Assembly: GCF_021738965.1 (NCBI RefSeq)
Contig: NZ_JAKKOQ010000009.1
Coordinates: 1 to 45,286, forward strand
From: Gordonia zhenghanii
GTDB lineage: Bacteria > Actinomycetota > Actinomycetes > Mycobacteriales > Mycobacteriaceae
DNA length: 45,286 bases
Reading direction: 5' to 3'
Shown: piece after piece, positions 16,665 through 25,418 of the stretch
How positions within the stretch are numbered: position 1 is the stretch's first letter
Layout of the letters: each line of letters starts with the position of its first letter
Notes under the pieces: generated by a model
Database searches by the model: none
What the model was told of the DNA's origin: nothing
What the model saw: the letters and a program-made list of their open reading frames with translations, nothing else
Position numbers and translations under genes: made by a program

Positions 16665-18836
16665 CTATTTGAACATCGGCGGCTGCGGCGGCCACCACTC
16701 GGTCGCCTTGCCGATGTCGGCGTCCAGATACGGGATCAGGCTGCGGATGAACGCAGTCGTCAGGTGATGGGAGTCGTGCCAGACCAAGATGTTGCCGACC
16801 ACCGCGGGGCAGTAGCCGTCTCGGCAGAATGCGTCGCTGTAGTCGAGGAACGTCATGTTCGGGAAGTCTCCTGCGATCGCGTCGATCGGGCTGACTTCCG
16901 ACAGGGCCCGCTCGCGGGAGACGCCGCACACCTCTGGATTCTTGCCCGCGGCGATGCAGTCGCGCGGGATCATCGGTCCGTGCGTCCACGGTGTGTCGCG
17001 CACAGCGATCACCTTCTGGCCGCGATCGCGGAACAGTGCGAAGTAGTCGAGATACCCCTTGGGCACCACGTCGCCCTTGCCGTCGTCGACAGGCCGTGAC
17101 GCGGTCGTGAAGATCACGTCGGGCTTGTCGTCGTCGAGCTTGTCGGCGACCCGCTCGGCCCAGTCGTTGCACTCGGTGAGTAGTTCGCCGTTGTATTCGA
17201 CCGCAGCTTCGGTGCTCATCGCGCACCCGGCCTTCATATACGTGGTGACTCGAAATCCGCGCTTCTTGCCGATGACGTCGAGTGCCGTCATCCAATGCTC
17301 GGAGTGCGAGCCGCCGACGACGGCCATCGTGCGGGTCGCGGTCGGGTCTCCGTACACGCCGACCCGGATGGACGGATCGCCGAAGTTGGAGAAGTGCGGT
17401 CGGTGGTTGAGCGGCCAGTCGCGCTCCGCGGCCTCGGGAGACGGCACCGCTTCGATGGCCGGCGTCGGGAAGTCGCTGAGGAAGGCGCGCGCGCCCGGGT
17501 AGTCGCGCGTGTCGAGGTTCGTGGTGTCGACGTACCGATGGTCAGCGCGGTACTGCCAATAGCCAGCGCTGCCCAGGGAGAACAGCGTCGCGACGACGAG
17601 GCCGACGGCAAGAATCCTGCGGTATCGAGGGGTGAATCCCGTGCCGCGCCCGGCGCGCAGCGGAGCCTCGACGAACTTGGTGGTGAGCCACGCGACGATC
17701 ACCGACACGACGAGGATCATGGTGCCTTCCAAGAACGACACGTCGTCCTTGAAACGCCAGCTCATGTAGAAGATGAGGAACGGCCAATGCCACAGGTACA
17801 AGGCGTAGGCGATGGAGCCGAGCCACACGATCCACGGGTGGGCGAGGACGCGGCCGCCTGCCGAGAGGTCGTTGCCCGGCACCTCGCGCCGCGCGCTCGC
17901 CGACGAACCGAGCCAGATCAGCAGGAGCGTCGAACCGGCCGGGACGAGAGCCAGCAACGCCGGATACTGCTCGACGCCCGCGATCCAGATGCCCGACGTA
18001 GCGATGAGTAGAACGGCGACTGCGGTGAGCGCCGTCCGCAACCAGTCGGGGAGGCGGATGCGGGGCATCCAGATGGCGAGGACGCCGCCGGTGATCGGCT
18101 CCCACACTCGGGCGATCGTGTCGTAGTAGTTGAACGGCTGGTTTATCCCGTGGCGGTAGTTCGCCCACGCGAACGACACCAGTGCGACGACGGCCAGGCT
18201 GCCACCGACGACGCCGGTGATGACGCGTGGGCGACCCAATGCAGGCCAGAACCGTGCGCCGAGTTTCAGAAGCCCGCCGAGGGCGAGCGCGCTGATGATC
18301 GTGATGAAGAAGAACTGGCCCTGCATCGCCATCGACCACAGGTGTTGCAGCGGGCTGACCGCGGAGTCGGCGGCACCGTAGTCCTGCGACGCTAATGCCA
18401 GGTGATAGTTCTGGTAGTAGAACGCGGAGGCGACGATTTCCTTGCCGAGCGGAGCCCACCGGGTCGACGGCATCAACCACCAGGTCAAAGCCGCGATCAC
18501 GGCGAGCAACAGGAACAGCGCCGGGATCAGTCGACGGAGCATCCGCGACAGTCTCGGCCACGGGTTGATCGCCACCGACCAACTCTGGTCTGCCGGGTTG
18601 GTTCGGATGACGTGCTTGAGCAGCGACGCGACGAAGAAGTAGCCGGACAGCGTGAGGAAGACGTCGACGCCGCCGGATACGCGCCCGAACCACACGTGGA
18701 AGATCGCGACGAGGAAGATCGCGATCCCGCGCAGCCCGTCGAGGTCGAGACGATATCCCGAATTGGTGCCGGCGGCCGCGTCCTCGTTCGGTGTCGAGTG
18801 CGACTGAGGCCCGTTGATCGCTCCGGCTTTCGTCAC
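16665..18836 (-). CDS. OafA/YrhL-type membrane acyltransferase with SGNH domain
   Basis: 723 residues. The N-terminal acyltransferase-3 domain (about 25-400) has RLDLDGLRGIAIFLVAIFHV with its conserved Arg and His and about ten membrane helices. A C-terminal extracytoplasmic SGNH domain follows (block I VVGGSHSEHW at about 500; block V VWHDSHHL near the end). Such fusions move acyl groups to sugars or glycans of the envelope. Block I reads GGSHS where GDSHS is usual, as I believe is seen in some actinobacterial members. The start is GTG 18836, placed 7 nt after TACCAT, so leaderless; ATG 18866 is the alternative. The acceptor is unknown. Confidence 0.88.
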   Translation of the reverse strand: MTKAGAINGPQSHSTPNEDAAAGTNSGYRLDLDGLRGIAIFLVAIFHVWFGRVSGGVDVFLTLSGYFFVASLLKHVIRTNPADQSWSVAINPWPRLSRMLRRLIPALFLLLAVIAALTWWLMPSTRWAPLGKEIVASAFYYQNYHLALASQDYGAADSAVSPLQHLWSMAMQGQFFFITIISALALGGLLKLGARFWPALGRPRVITGVVGGSLAVVALVSFAWANYRHGINQPFNYYDTIARVWEPITGGVLAIWMPRIRLPDWLRTALTAVAVLLIATSGIWIAGVEQYPALLALVPAGSTLLLIWLGSSASARREVPGNDLSAGGRVLAHPWIVWLGSIAYALYLWHWPFLIFYMSWRFKDDVSFLEGTMILVVSVIVAWLTTKFVEAPLRAGRGTGFTPRYRRILAVGLVVATLFSLGSAGYWQYRADHRYVDTTNLDTRDYPGARAFLSDFPTPAIEAVPSPEAAERDWPLNHRPHFSNFGDPSIRVGVYGDPTATRTMAVVGGSHSEHWMTALDVIGKKRGFRVTTYMKAGCAMSTEAAVEYNGELLTECNDWAERVADKLDDDKPDVIFTTASRPVDDGKGDVVPKGYLDYFALFRDRGQKVIAVRDTPWTHGPMIPRDCIAAGKNPEVCGVSRERALSEVSPIDAIAGDFPNMTFLDYSDAFCRDGYCPAVVGNILVWHDSHHLTTAFIRSLIPYLDADIGKATEWWPPQPPMFK

Positions 18837-18843
18837 AGCGGGG

Positions 18844-18849
18844 ATGGTA
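18844..18849 (-). promoter_or_regulatory. -10 box of a leaderless mRNA (acyltransferase)
   Basis: TACCAT on the minus strand, 7 nt before GTG 18836; no ribosome-binding site lies between them. Confidence 0.5.
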
Positions 18850-19019
18850 CGTGGGAGGGCGTGCACTTTTCCATTTCGACGCGATGCGTGCAGTCGTCCG
18901 TTCGAGGGTAAGGACCGGTAAAGGGCAGCTCGGTGCTACGGGCCGCACGGGTGGGCACAGGAGACATGAGACGGCAGTCATAGCGGTGGTCGAGGCATTC
19001 ACTCCATTCGGACGACTGA

Positions 19020-19520
19020 CGAGCAGGTCAGCAGAATTCAATCCCGAACTACGCAAACCAGCCGGTCGGCGAGAGCGACTATGCACCGCCGGCCGACGAT
19101 TACACGGGGTTCTCGATCGGTGCCGTCGCGACGCTCGTCGGCGCGGTCCTGGTGCTGATCAGCTAACCGATGGTCTGGTTCGTCGCGAAGCTCGACGACG
19201 GCGCGACGATCTCGGGTCTCGGCACCACCACCTCCACTCCGAACTTCGAAGTCACCGTCCAGACCGGCCGCCTGCACTGGGTCGCCGGGATCGCGATGAT
19301 CGTGCTCGTCGGATTCGGCGTCGCCCGGCTTCTCGGGAAGTTCGGTGAGAACGTCAAGCGCGTGCCGGTGGTCCTGGGCGTCATCGGCCTGCTCAGCGCG
19401 GGAATCAGCACGTTGAGCGTCAGCGACGACTTCTCGATCGGTGCCGGTCTGTACCTGGCGCTTGTCGGCTCGATCATCGCGTTGGTCGGCGCCATCGTCA
19501 TGGCACTGCTTAAGAAGTAG
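19020..19520 (+). pseudogene. Small four-helix membrane protein interrupted by an in-frame stop
   Basis: One reading frame runs from 19020 to 19520 with a single TAA at 19164-19166. Before it lie NSIPNYANQPVGESDYAPPA and a first membrane helix (FSIGAVATLVGAVLVLIS); straight after it come PMVWF, a 30-residue loop and three more helices (VAGIAMIVLVGFG, PVVLGVIGLLSAG, AGLYLALVGSIIALVGAIVM) ending in LLKK. The stop thus sits inside helix 1 of what looks like a common actinobacterial small membrane protein. I see no ATG, GTG or TTG in frame before the first helix. Either the gene is inactivated, the base is a sequencing error, or only the 116-residue part from ATG 19170 is made. The family is not recognised. 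Confidence 0.6.
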
Positions 19521-19539
19521 TCGAGACTGAAGAACCTCA

Positions 19540-19590
19540 GCACGACGAAGCGGGCCCGCCCTTGAATGGGGCGGGCCCGCTACGTCGTGC
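19540..19590. terminator. Strong bidirectional terminator hairpin
   Basis: GCACGACGAAGCGGGCCCGC and GCGGGCCCGCTACGTCGTGC form a stem of about 21 bp with one mismatch, around a loop of about 7 nt containing TTGAAT. It lies between the convergent small membrane gene and the DUF2339 gene. Confidence 0.85.
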
Positions 19591-19602
19591 AGGGTCGGGA
19601 GG

Positions 19603-21378
19603 TCAGGCCGCGGGACGGGCCTGGGGCGTGGTCTCCGACGGCTCGGCCTCGCCCAGCTTCTGCGCGTACGAGACACCGAGGGCCAACAGGATGAGTCCGA
19701 CGACGATGAACGCGATCACCCGGAAGATCCCGTCGAGTGCGGCGAGGTCGAACAGGAAGAGTTTTGCAATCGCGGCCGCCATGACGGCCAGCCCCGCGGT
19801 GAGGACGACGGCGCGGTCGGCGCCGGCCAGGCGTCGGGCCCAGAGAAGAGCGGCGGCTGCCGCAATGCCCCACGTGATCGTGGCAGCGGCGTGGCCTGCG
19901 CGGAACGCGGTGTCGGCGTCCGATGTAGTCAGATGCGCGGAAGCCAAAGCGACGGTGGTGATCAGCCACAATCCGACGGCGCTGCCTGCGACGGTGAGCT
20001 GGTGGGCCGATTCCGGGTAGAGGTCGGCCCACGACCAGGTGACGAGAGCGGTGGCCGCGAGACCCATCAGTCCGCCGACGAGCAGCGAAGCGTGGGTGCC
20101 GTCGTCGGCTTGGAGATGGGCGGAGAACAGCTGGTGCAGGGCTCCGCTCCCGGTGAGGGCGAGGACGCCGATCCCGCTGAACGCGGTGCCTGCGACTCGG
20201 ACGACAAGGGCGAGGTCGCCTGCGAACGGAGCAGCGACGGCGAGGAGGAGCCCGATGGTCATGATCGCGGACGGGCGGTAGTCGGCGTCGAGGACGTACC
20301 CGGCGGTGACCAGCAGGTGCACGATCGCGGTGGCCAACCACATGACGCGAGCATCACGGGTGACGAAGCGGGTCGTCGAGAACGCGGCCACCAGGTACAT
20401 CGCCGAACCTGCGGCGAGGACGGCGAACGCTGCGGCGCCGAGTGAGCCGGCCGCGAACAGCAGCGGGGCGGCGGCGAATCCGGAAGTCAGGGCGACGACC
20501 TCGGGGTGGTTCGCACTGCGGACCAACAGGAGCGACGAGCCGATCGCGATCGCGATCGCGGTGAGTGCGAAACCGTTGGCGAGCCATGGCTGATCGGAGA
20601 TCTGCGTGAAGATCAGCGACGGGAACATCACCGCTGCCGTGTTGACGACGAAGACTGCGAGCCAGCTGCGTCCGACCTGTATCCACAGGGAGGCTGCGGC
20701 GTAGACGAGTAGGAATCCGATGAGGGCTTCGTCGACGCCGCGCGTGACGACAGGGGAGAGGACGAGCATCGGGATCGACACCATCAACGTCAGAGTCTGA
20801 CTGTTCCAACGATGTGCGACGCCGAGGCCGACGCCTGCGATCAGGCCTGCGACGGCGAGGGCGGCGATCTCGGGCAGCCATCCGTAGATGGTGCTCATCG
20901 CGAGGACGTCGAATAGGAGGCCCGCGATGCCGGTGGCTACGAGCGCGACGGCTCCGGGGCGTCGCTCCGGGATTCGACCTGTCCAGACTCCGAGTCCGGC
21001 GAGGACGGCGGCGAGGATGCCGCCGCCCGCGACTCGGATCTCGGGGCGGAGGAGTCCGGCCTGTGCGGCGAGGACGAGGAGCATGACGATGCCGGAGAGG
21101 GTGATCGCGACTCCGACCCCGGCGAGGATCTTTCCGATGAGGCCGCTCTCCGCGGCCTTCGCGACACGTTGGCCGAGAGTCGGTGACGGTCGGCGGGGCG
21201 GCTGTGGGTAGGTGGGGAACGGTGCGTAGCCGTGCGACTGGTATTGCACGAACGGCTGTGCCGTGAAGTGGCCGGTCGGTGGGATCGGCAGAGTGAGTCG
21301 GTCGATGGGCGTCGGGCCAGTGGGGGTCGGGCCGGTGGGGGTGCCCGCGGGCGGCTGGTTCTGCGGTGTCTCGTTCAT
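19603..21378 (-). CDS. DUF2339 polytopic membrane protein
   Basis: 591 residues from ATG 21378, with GGAAAG close upstream; the open frame to 21414 adds residues without support. A Pro/Thr-rich cytoplasmic N-terminus (about 1-75, with three PTGPTP-like repeats) precedes a soluble linker and about 16 or more hydrophobic helices, the pattern of the DUF2339 family (YccS-unlike, function unknown). The C-terminus carries FDLAALDGIFRVIAFIVVG, a typical conserved block. It precedes the response regulator on the same strand but after an approximately 90-nt gap, and ends at a strong terminator. Confidence 0.85.
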   Translation of the reverse strand: MNETPQNQPPAGTPTGPTPTGPTPIDRLTLPIPPTGHFTAQPFVQYQSHGYAPFPTYPQPPRRPSPTLGQRVAKAAESGLIGKILAGVGVAITLSGIVMLLVLAAQAGLLRPEIRVAGGGILAAVLAGLGVWTGRIPERRPGAVALVATGIAGLLFDVLAMSTIYGWLPEIAALAVAGLIAGVGLGVAHRWNSQTLTLMVSIPMLVLSPVVTRGVDEALIGFLLVYAAASLWIQVGRSWLAVFVVNTAAVMFPSLIFTQISDQPWLANGFALTAIAIAIGSSLLLVRSANHPEVVALTSGFAAAPLLFAAGSLGAAAFAVLAAGSAMYLVAAFSTTRFVTRDARVMWLATAIVHLLVTAGYVLDADYRPSAIMTIGLLLAVAAPFAGDLALVVRVAGTAFSGIGVLALTGSGALHQLFSAHLQADDGTHASLLVGGLMGLAATALVTWSWADLYPESAHQLTVAGSAVGLWLITTVALASAHLTTSDADTAFRAGHAAATITWGIAAAAALLWARRLAGADRAVVLTAGLAVMAAAIAKLFLFDLAALDGIFRVIAFIVVGLILLALGVSYAQKLGEAEPSETTPQARPAA

Positions 21379-21468
21379 GCTTTCCACTCTCGACCTGCGG
21401 AGATGGGAAAACATGCGTGGAACTACCTACTACGCATGGTCACTTTCTCGCCCCGCACTCGAGGACTC

Positions 21469-22113
21469 TCACTCCGCGTCCAACCCGTGCTCGATCGCGT
21501 AGCGGGCCAACTCCACGCGATTACCGAGCTGCAGTTTCCGCAGCGACGAGCCGACGTGGTTCTCGACGGTGCGTGGACTGATCTCGAGGCGAGTCGCGAT
21601 CTGGCGCGACGACAGCCCCTTCGCGACGTAGCGCAGGACTTCGGTCTCCCGGCCGGTGAGGACCGGGGCGTCGGTCTCCGGCGTCTGCGACATGCGTCGG
21701 TACTCGCCGAGGACGAGTCCGGCGAGGCCCGGCGTGAACACGGTCTGTCCGTCACCGGTCGCGCGAACAGCCGCGATCAGCTCGGACTGTTGGGCGCTCT
21801 TCACCAGGTATCCCGTCGCGCCGGCCTTGATGGCGTCGAGCACGTCGTCGCGCTCGTCCGATGCCGACAGGATCAGCACGCGCGCGCCGGGGTGGGCGGT
21901 GAGGACGCCTGCGGTCGCCTGCGCTCCGGAGCCGTCGGGGAGGTTCATGTCCATGAGCACCACATCGGGTCGGACGGCGCGGGCGCGGGCTGTCGCCGAT
22001 GCGACGCTGTCGGCGGTGGCTACGACGTCGAAACCATTGTCGGTGAGGTCGCGGGCCACGCCGTCGCGCCACATCGGATGGTCGTCGACGACCATGATCG
22101 TCAGATCGTTCAC
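21469..22113 (-). CDS. NarL/FixJ-family response regulator (partner of MacS-like kinase)
   Basis: 214 residues. The receiver domain (about 4-120) has the acidic pair D10-D11, phosphoacceptor D55 (VVLMDMNLPDGSG) and K105 (GYLVK). The C-terminal LuxR-type helix-turn-helix reads LTGRETEVLRYVAKGLSSRQ, then IATRLEISPRTVENHV. GTG 22113 is chosen because it overlaps the kinase stop codon as GTGA, giving translational coupling; the open frame to 22152 would extend into the kinase. It acts as the transcriptional output of the adjacent kinase; targets are unknown. Confidence 0.92.
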   Translation of the reverse strand: MNDLTIMVVDDHPMWRDGVARDLTDNGFDVVATADSVASATARARAVRPDVVLMDMNLPDGSGAQATAGVLTAHPGARVLILSASDERDDVLDAIKAGATGYLVKSAQQSELIAAVRATGDGQTVFTPGLAGLVLGEYRRMSQTPETDAPVLTGRETEVLRYVAKGLSSRQIATRLEISPRTVENHVGSSLRKLQLGNRVELARYAIEHGLDAE

Positions 22114-23303
22114 GGCGTGCCCTTCCGGCGGCGGGGTGCGGACAATTCCCATTCTGTCCCGGCACCCGGTGCGGACTCGAGGCGCGCGGTGCCGCCGAGA
22201 CTCTCGACGCGGCCGATGATGGATGCGGAGATCCCCAGGCGACCTTCGGCTTCGGCGGCAGCGAGCCGGCCGTCTTCGATGCCGACGCCGTCGTCGCGGA
22301 CGGAGACGACGACGTAGTCGTCGAGGTCTTCGAGGAGGATATACGCCTGCGCGTCGGGGCCGGCGTGGTTGACGACGTTGTCGAGGACGTTGTCGACGAC
22401 AGCGAGCAGTTCGTCCGCGATATGAGCGTCGACGGTCACCGGGTCGGCGGGCGCGCTCACCTGAGCGCGGTGGGCGATGGCCGATCGAAGTACCGCGGCA
22501 AGGTCTCGTGATGTCGGGGCCAGCGTGGGGGACGGGTCAGCGGCGTCGGCGATCAGGGCTCGGAGACGGCGTTCCTGCTCGGCGGAGAGTCGAGCGAGTT
22601 CGGCTGTCTCGCCGCCGATCTCGCGTCCTCGCTTGGCGATCAGCGCCAGCACTTGGAGGACGCCGTCGTGCACTTCGCGGGAGAGTCGCTCGCGTTCGGC
22701 CGACCGTGCGGCCACACCGATCGCCTCGACCAACTCCTGGTGGACGGTCCGGGCACGTGTCGCAGCCATGCCGACGGCTGCTGCCGCCGAGACGAGCAGG
22801 ATCGTCGTCGCGTTGCGACCGAAATTCACGTCGATATGGCCTTTGACGTAATAGTTCGCGCCCGCGACCACGAGTGCTGCGGCCGCGCCCCACAGGGTGC
22901 CGCCGATGATGGCTGCCGACAACGCGGCGTTCGTCATCCACAACGTGGTCGGCCAGGTCTGGTTGTGCGACGCCCAATCGGTGTCGGTGACCAGCGACGT
23001 TGACAACATCATCCCGGCGGAGACGAGTACCTCGACGGCGACGAACCAGGGGCGTCGGCCGAATCCGACGAGGTAGCCGACGGTCCACCAGATGTTGGCG
23101 GCCGTCAGGACGGCGAACAACACCCAGGTGACGCGGGGGTGAGTGAGGTCGTCGTTGATCGCGATCTGGAATCCGAGCGCGTACACGAACGAGAGGAGCC
23201 GGAAGATCTGGGCCGCGCGCCAGAGTGGGCCCGCGGGGTCGCGATCGTGGATGTCGTGGCGCCGTTGAGCGAGCGAACGTACACGTCTGTCAACGCTCTG
23301 CAT
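22110..23303 (-). CDS. MacS-family membrane sensor histidine kinase
   Basis: 397 residues. About five or six membrane helices (residues 30-180, a DUF5931-type sensor) are followed by a HisKA_3 dimerisation domain with phosphoacceptor H212 (LSREVHDGVLQVLALIAKRG) and a HATPase domain (NVLDNVVNHA as N-box, DDGVGIED, EGRLGISASI). This architecture matches the MacS-type kinases of actinobacteria, whose signal is not well defined. The mRNA appears leaderless: TACCGT then 6 nt then ATG 23303. A TTGACC lies further upstream at a longer than ideal distance. Confidence 0.9.
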   Translation of the reverse strand: MQSVDRRVRSLAQRRHDIHDRDPAGPLWRAAQIFRLLSFVYALGFQIAINDDLTHPRVTWVLFAVLTAANIWWTVGYLVGFGRRPWFVAVEVLVSAGMMLSTSLVTDTDWASHNQTWPTTLWMTNAALSAAIIGGTLWGAAAALVVAGANYYVKGHIDVNFGRNATTILLVSAAAAVGMAATRARTVHQELVEAIGVAARSAERERLSREVHDGVLQVLALIAKRGREIGGETAELARLSAEQERRLRALIADAADPSPTLAPTSRDLAAVLRSAIAHRAQVSAPADPVTVDAHIADELLAVVDNVLDNVVNHAGPDAQAYILLEDLDDYVVVSVRDDGVGIEDGRLAAAEAEGRLGISASIIGRVESLGGTARLESAPGAGTEWELSAPRRRKGTP

Positions 23304-23309
23304 GGTGTG

Positions 23310-23315
23310 ACGGTA
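23310..23315 (-). promoter_or_regulatory. -10 box of the leaderless kinase-regulator operon
   Basis: TACCGT on the minus strand, 6 nt before ATG 23303, identical in sequence and spacing to the box before the crotonase gene at 37133 and the GTG at 15384. Confidence 0.55.
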
Positions 23316-23372
23316 TCGTTCAGGTGCTCCTATAGTGGGTCAATGGCATGACGCGGTGCCCGGGCGCAATGC

Positions 23373-23404
23373 GACCGGCGAGCCCGGAAATCAGGTCGCC
23401 GGTC
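23373..23404 (-). terminator. Hairpin terminator of the permease gene
   Basis: GACCGGCGA and TCGCCGGTC form a perfect 9-bp stem around a 14-nt loop, 20 nt past the permease stop on the minus strand. Confidence 0.6.
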
Positions 23405-23424
23405 GGCACTCCGTAACGAGTCGG

Positions 23425-25071
23425 CTACATCAACAGCGTTGCGACCACCGTCGCGATCACGAGTCCTGTCATTACCGGAAGAAAGCATTTCCGGGCCAAG
23501 CTCAGCACCGGGACCCGCGCGAACCCCGCTACCGCGACCAGCGACGACCATGCGACGAGGGTGCCGCCCCCGGACCAGATATTGCCCATCTGGCCGATAG
23601 CGGCCAGCGTGGCCGGATCCATGCCGGAGCTGTTCGAGAGGGCAGCGGCGAGTGAGCCCGTCAACGGTAGACCGCTGAAGCCGGACCCCTCCAGGCCTGC
23701 GATGAGGCCGACGAGAAGGACCCCGAACGATGTGACGATCGGGATATTCGGAAGGTGGGCCTGGGCGGAGGTCACCAGGTCGAAGAGAAATGCCGGGGCT
23801 GGAGATCCGTCCGAGAGGCCCAATATGTCCGCAGCGAAATCCGCTCCGCCAATGAGGAAGAATCCCGCGATCGGCAACACAATGCCCATTGCCTTGAACG
23901 CGAACACGAGGCCGTCGACGAGATGTTCTGCCGTGGTCTCCATGAATTTCGTCGGCTCGTGTGCTGCGCACACGGTGAACAACAGCAGAGCTGCGATCCC
24001 GCCGACCATCGCGGCGGCGTCCTCGCCGTCCAACGCCGGCACGACCCCCAGTTTTCCGAGGGCAAGATACGCAATGAACACGACATAGACTAATGGCACG
24101 AGCACGGCGAAGAAGACTGCCTTGCGAGTCCGCGACTCGGGTGGGTTCGCAAATTCGGTCGACGCTCCGGGATCGGAAGAGGCCGTGGGGGGATCGATAA
24201 CCGCGGTGCTTGCTGATCCGGCGGAACTGGGCGACGAACCGCTGCCGCCTGCGCCCGCCACGCGGGCCGCAGATCGTGGCGACGATGTGAGTCGCCGCGA
24301 GCGACTGACCGTGCCGGCGTCGATCTCGTCGCTCGAGGTGTCGTGTTCGTTGAGCGGTGGCGTGGTCGTTGCGAGTAGACCGCTTTCGGCCGTCTCCTCC
24401 CATTCGGTCAGAAGTGCGGCCGACGGCACCTTCCATCCTCGTCGTTGTGTCAGCCAGGTGATCAGCATGGCCACCGCGCCCACGATCAACGACAGGGGAA
24501 GTGCCTTATCGGCCACTGAGTCGGGACTGATTCCTGCGGCCTTCGCGGAGATGCCTGGAGCGACCTTCATGATGTAGTCCGAAGATAGGGCCATTCCCTG
24601 TCCAGCAATTGCTATCACCATTCCAGTCGACATAGGCGATAGCCCGGCTCGGATCGCAACTGGAATGAGCACCGCGCCGACCAGCGGCACAGCCGGGGTC
24701 GGCCAGAAGAACAAGGAGATCACGTAGGTCACTATCGCGAGGACGACGAAGCTGCTGATCGCGCTCCGCATCACTTTCCGGAACGGCGCGATCATCAGTC
24801 GGTCGGCGCCTGCCTGACGTAGACCGCCGAGCATCGCGGTAACGAGCGCGATTATCAAGAAGATATTGAACAGTTCTTTGGCGGCCACCAGGCTTGCGTT
24901 GAAGATCGAGGCGAGTGCCGTCACGATGCTGTTCGAGAATACGAGGGCCGTCAGAAACGTTGCTACGACCGCCGGAACGACGATGTTTCGGCGCATGACC
25001 ATTGTTGCGATGATGACGACGACACCGGCGAGGTATACCCAGTGGGCACCGGTGAGATCAGTGGGTTGCAC
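23425..25071 (-). CDS. Multi-pass permease of ion-transporter type, substrate unknown
   Basis: 548 residues in two hydrophobic halves (about 1-215 and 315-548) joined by a hydrophilic Ser/Pro/Ala/Thr linker (about 225-312). Each half has a re-entrant-looking motif (IAIAGQGMALSSDYIMKVAP in the first, LAAIGQMGNIWSGGGTLVAW in the second). This symmetry suits organic-anion carriers such as the GntP, DcuC or DctM groups, but I cannot fix the family. The start is GTG 25071 with AAGGA about 10 nt upstream. It diverges from the MFS gene across a 347-nt region and adjoins the catabolic cluster, so it may import that pathway's substrate; this is inference. Confidence 0.75.
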   Translation of the reverse strand: MQPTDLTGAHWVYLAGVVVIIATMVMRRNIVVPAVVATFLTALVFSNSIVTALASIFNASLVAAKELFNIFLIIALVTAMLGGLRQAGADRLMIAPFRKVMRSAISSFVVLAIVTYVISLFFWPTPAVPLVGAVLIPVAIRAGLSPMSTGMVIAIAGQGMALSSDYIMKVAPGISAKAAGISPDSVADKALPLSLIVGAVAMLITWLTQRRGWKVPSAALLTEWEETAESGLLATTTPPLNEHDTSSDEIDAGTVSRSRRLTSSPRSAARVAGAGGSGSSPSSAGSASTAVIDPPTASSDPGASTEFANPPESRTRKAVFFAVLVPLVYVVFIAYLALGKLGVVPALDGEDAAAMVGGIAALLLFTVCAAHEPTKFMETTAEHLVDGLVFAFKAMGIVLPIAGFFLIGGADFAADILGLSDGSPAPAFLFDLVTSAQAHLPNIPIVTSFGVLLVGLIAGLEGSGFSGLPLTGSLAAALSNSSGMDPATLAAIGQMGNIWSGGGTLVAWSSLVAVAGFARVPVLSLARKCFLPVMTGLVIATVVATLLM

Positions 25072-25123
25072 AGTGGTACATCCTTAACGAGAGTGTGAGA
25101 TGAGGGAGTAATTGAATGGGACT

Positions 25124-25134
25124 GTGATAATCAC
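25124..25134. promoter_or_regulatory. Palindrome in the permease/MFS divergent region
   Basis: GTGATAATCAC is a perfect palindrome around a central A. It lies 53 nt upstream of the permease start in the relatively AT-rich 347-nt gap 25072-25418. The gap also contains TGTGCATGTTATT at about 25267, which resembles ATGTGCATAACAG upstream of the PucR gene (about 28574). The regulator that binds is unknown. I see no gene in the gap. Confidence 0.35.
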
Positions 25135-25418
25135 CACGCTCCCGCTATCTCTCTCGCCGGTCAATTAGTACCTTGCACAGGTCGGGTCGGCATTTGTGTG
25201 CACAGTGAACGCAACCGAGCGATCTTCTCGAATTGGCTTCGGAGAAGAAGGTCTTCTACCTGGGCGGTTGTGCATGTTATTCAGTGTCGCCTGTCTTTCG
25301 TGTGCATTCTGTGGTGCTTCGAGGTGGTCGTCGATTCCCGTCCGGGTGGAAAAATCGTGGAGGAGGCAGATCTGCGGCCTGTGCGGTGGCGAGTTGAAAG
25401 TGGCGAGAAGAGAGCGCG

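Noticed and set aside
18867..19019. Short gene starting at ATG 18966 upstream of the membrane protein
   Set aside because: That frame stops after five codons (TAG 18981) and again at 19017, so it cannot supply the missing start.
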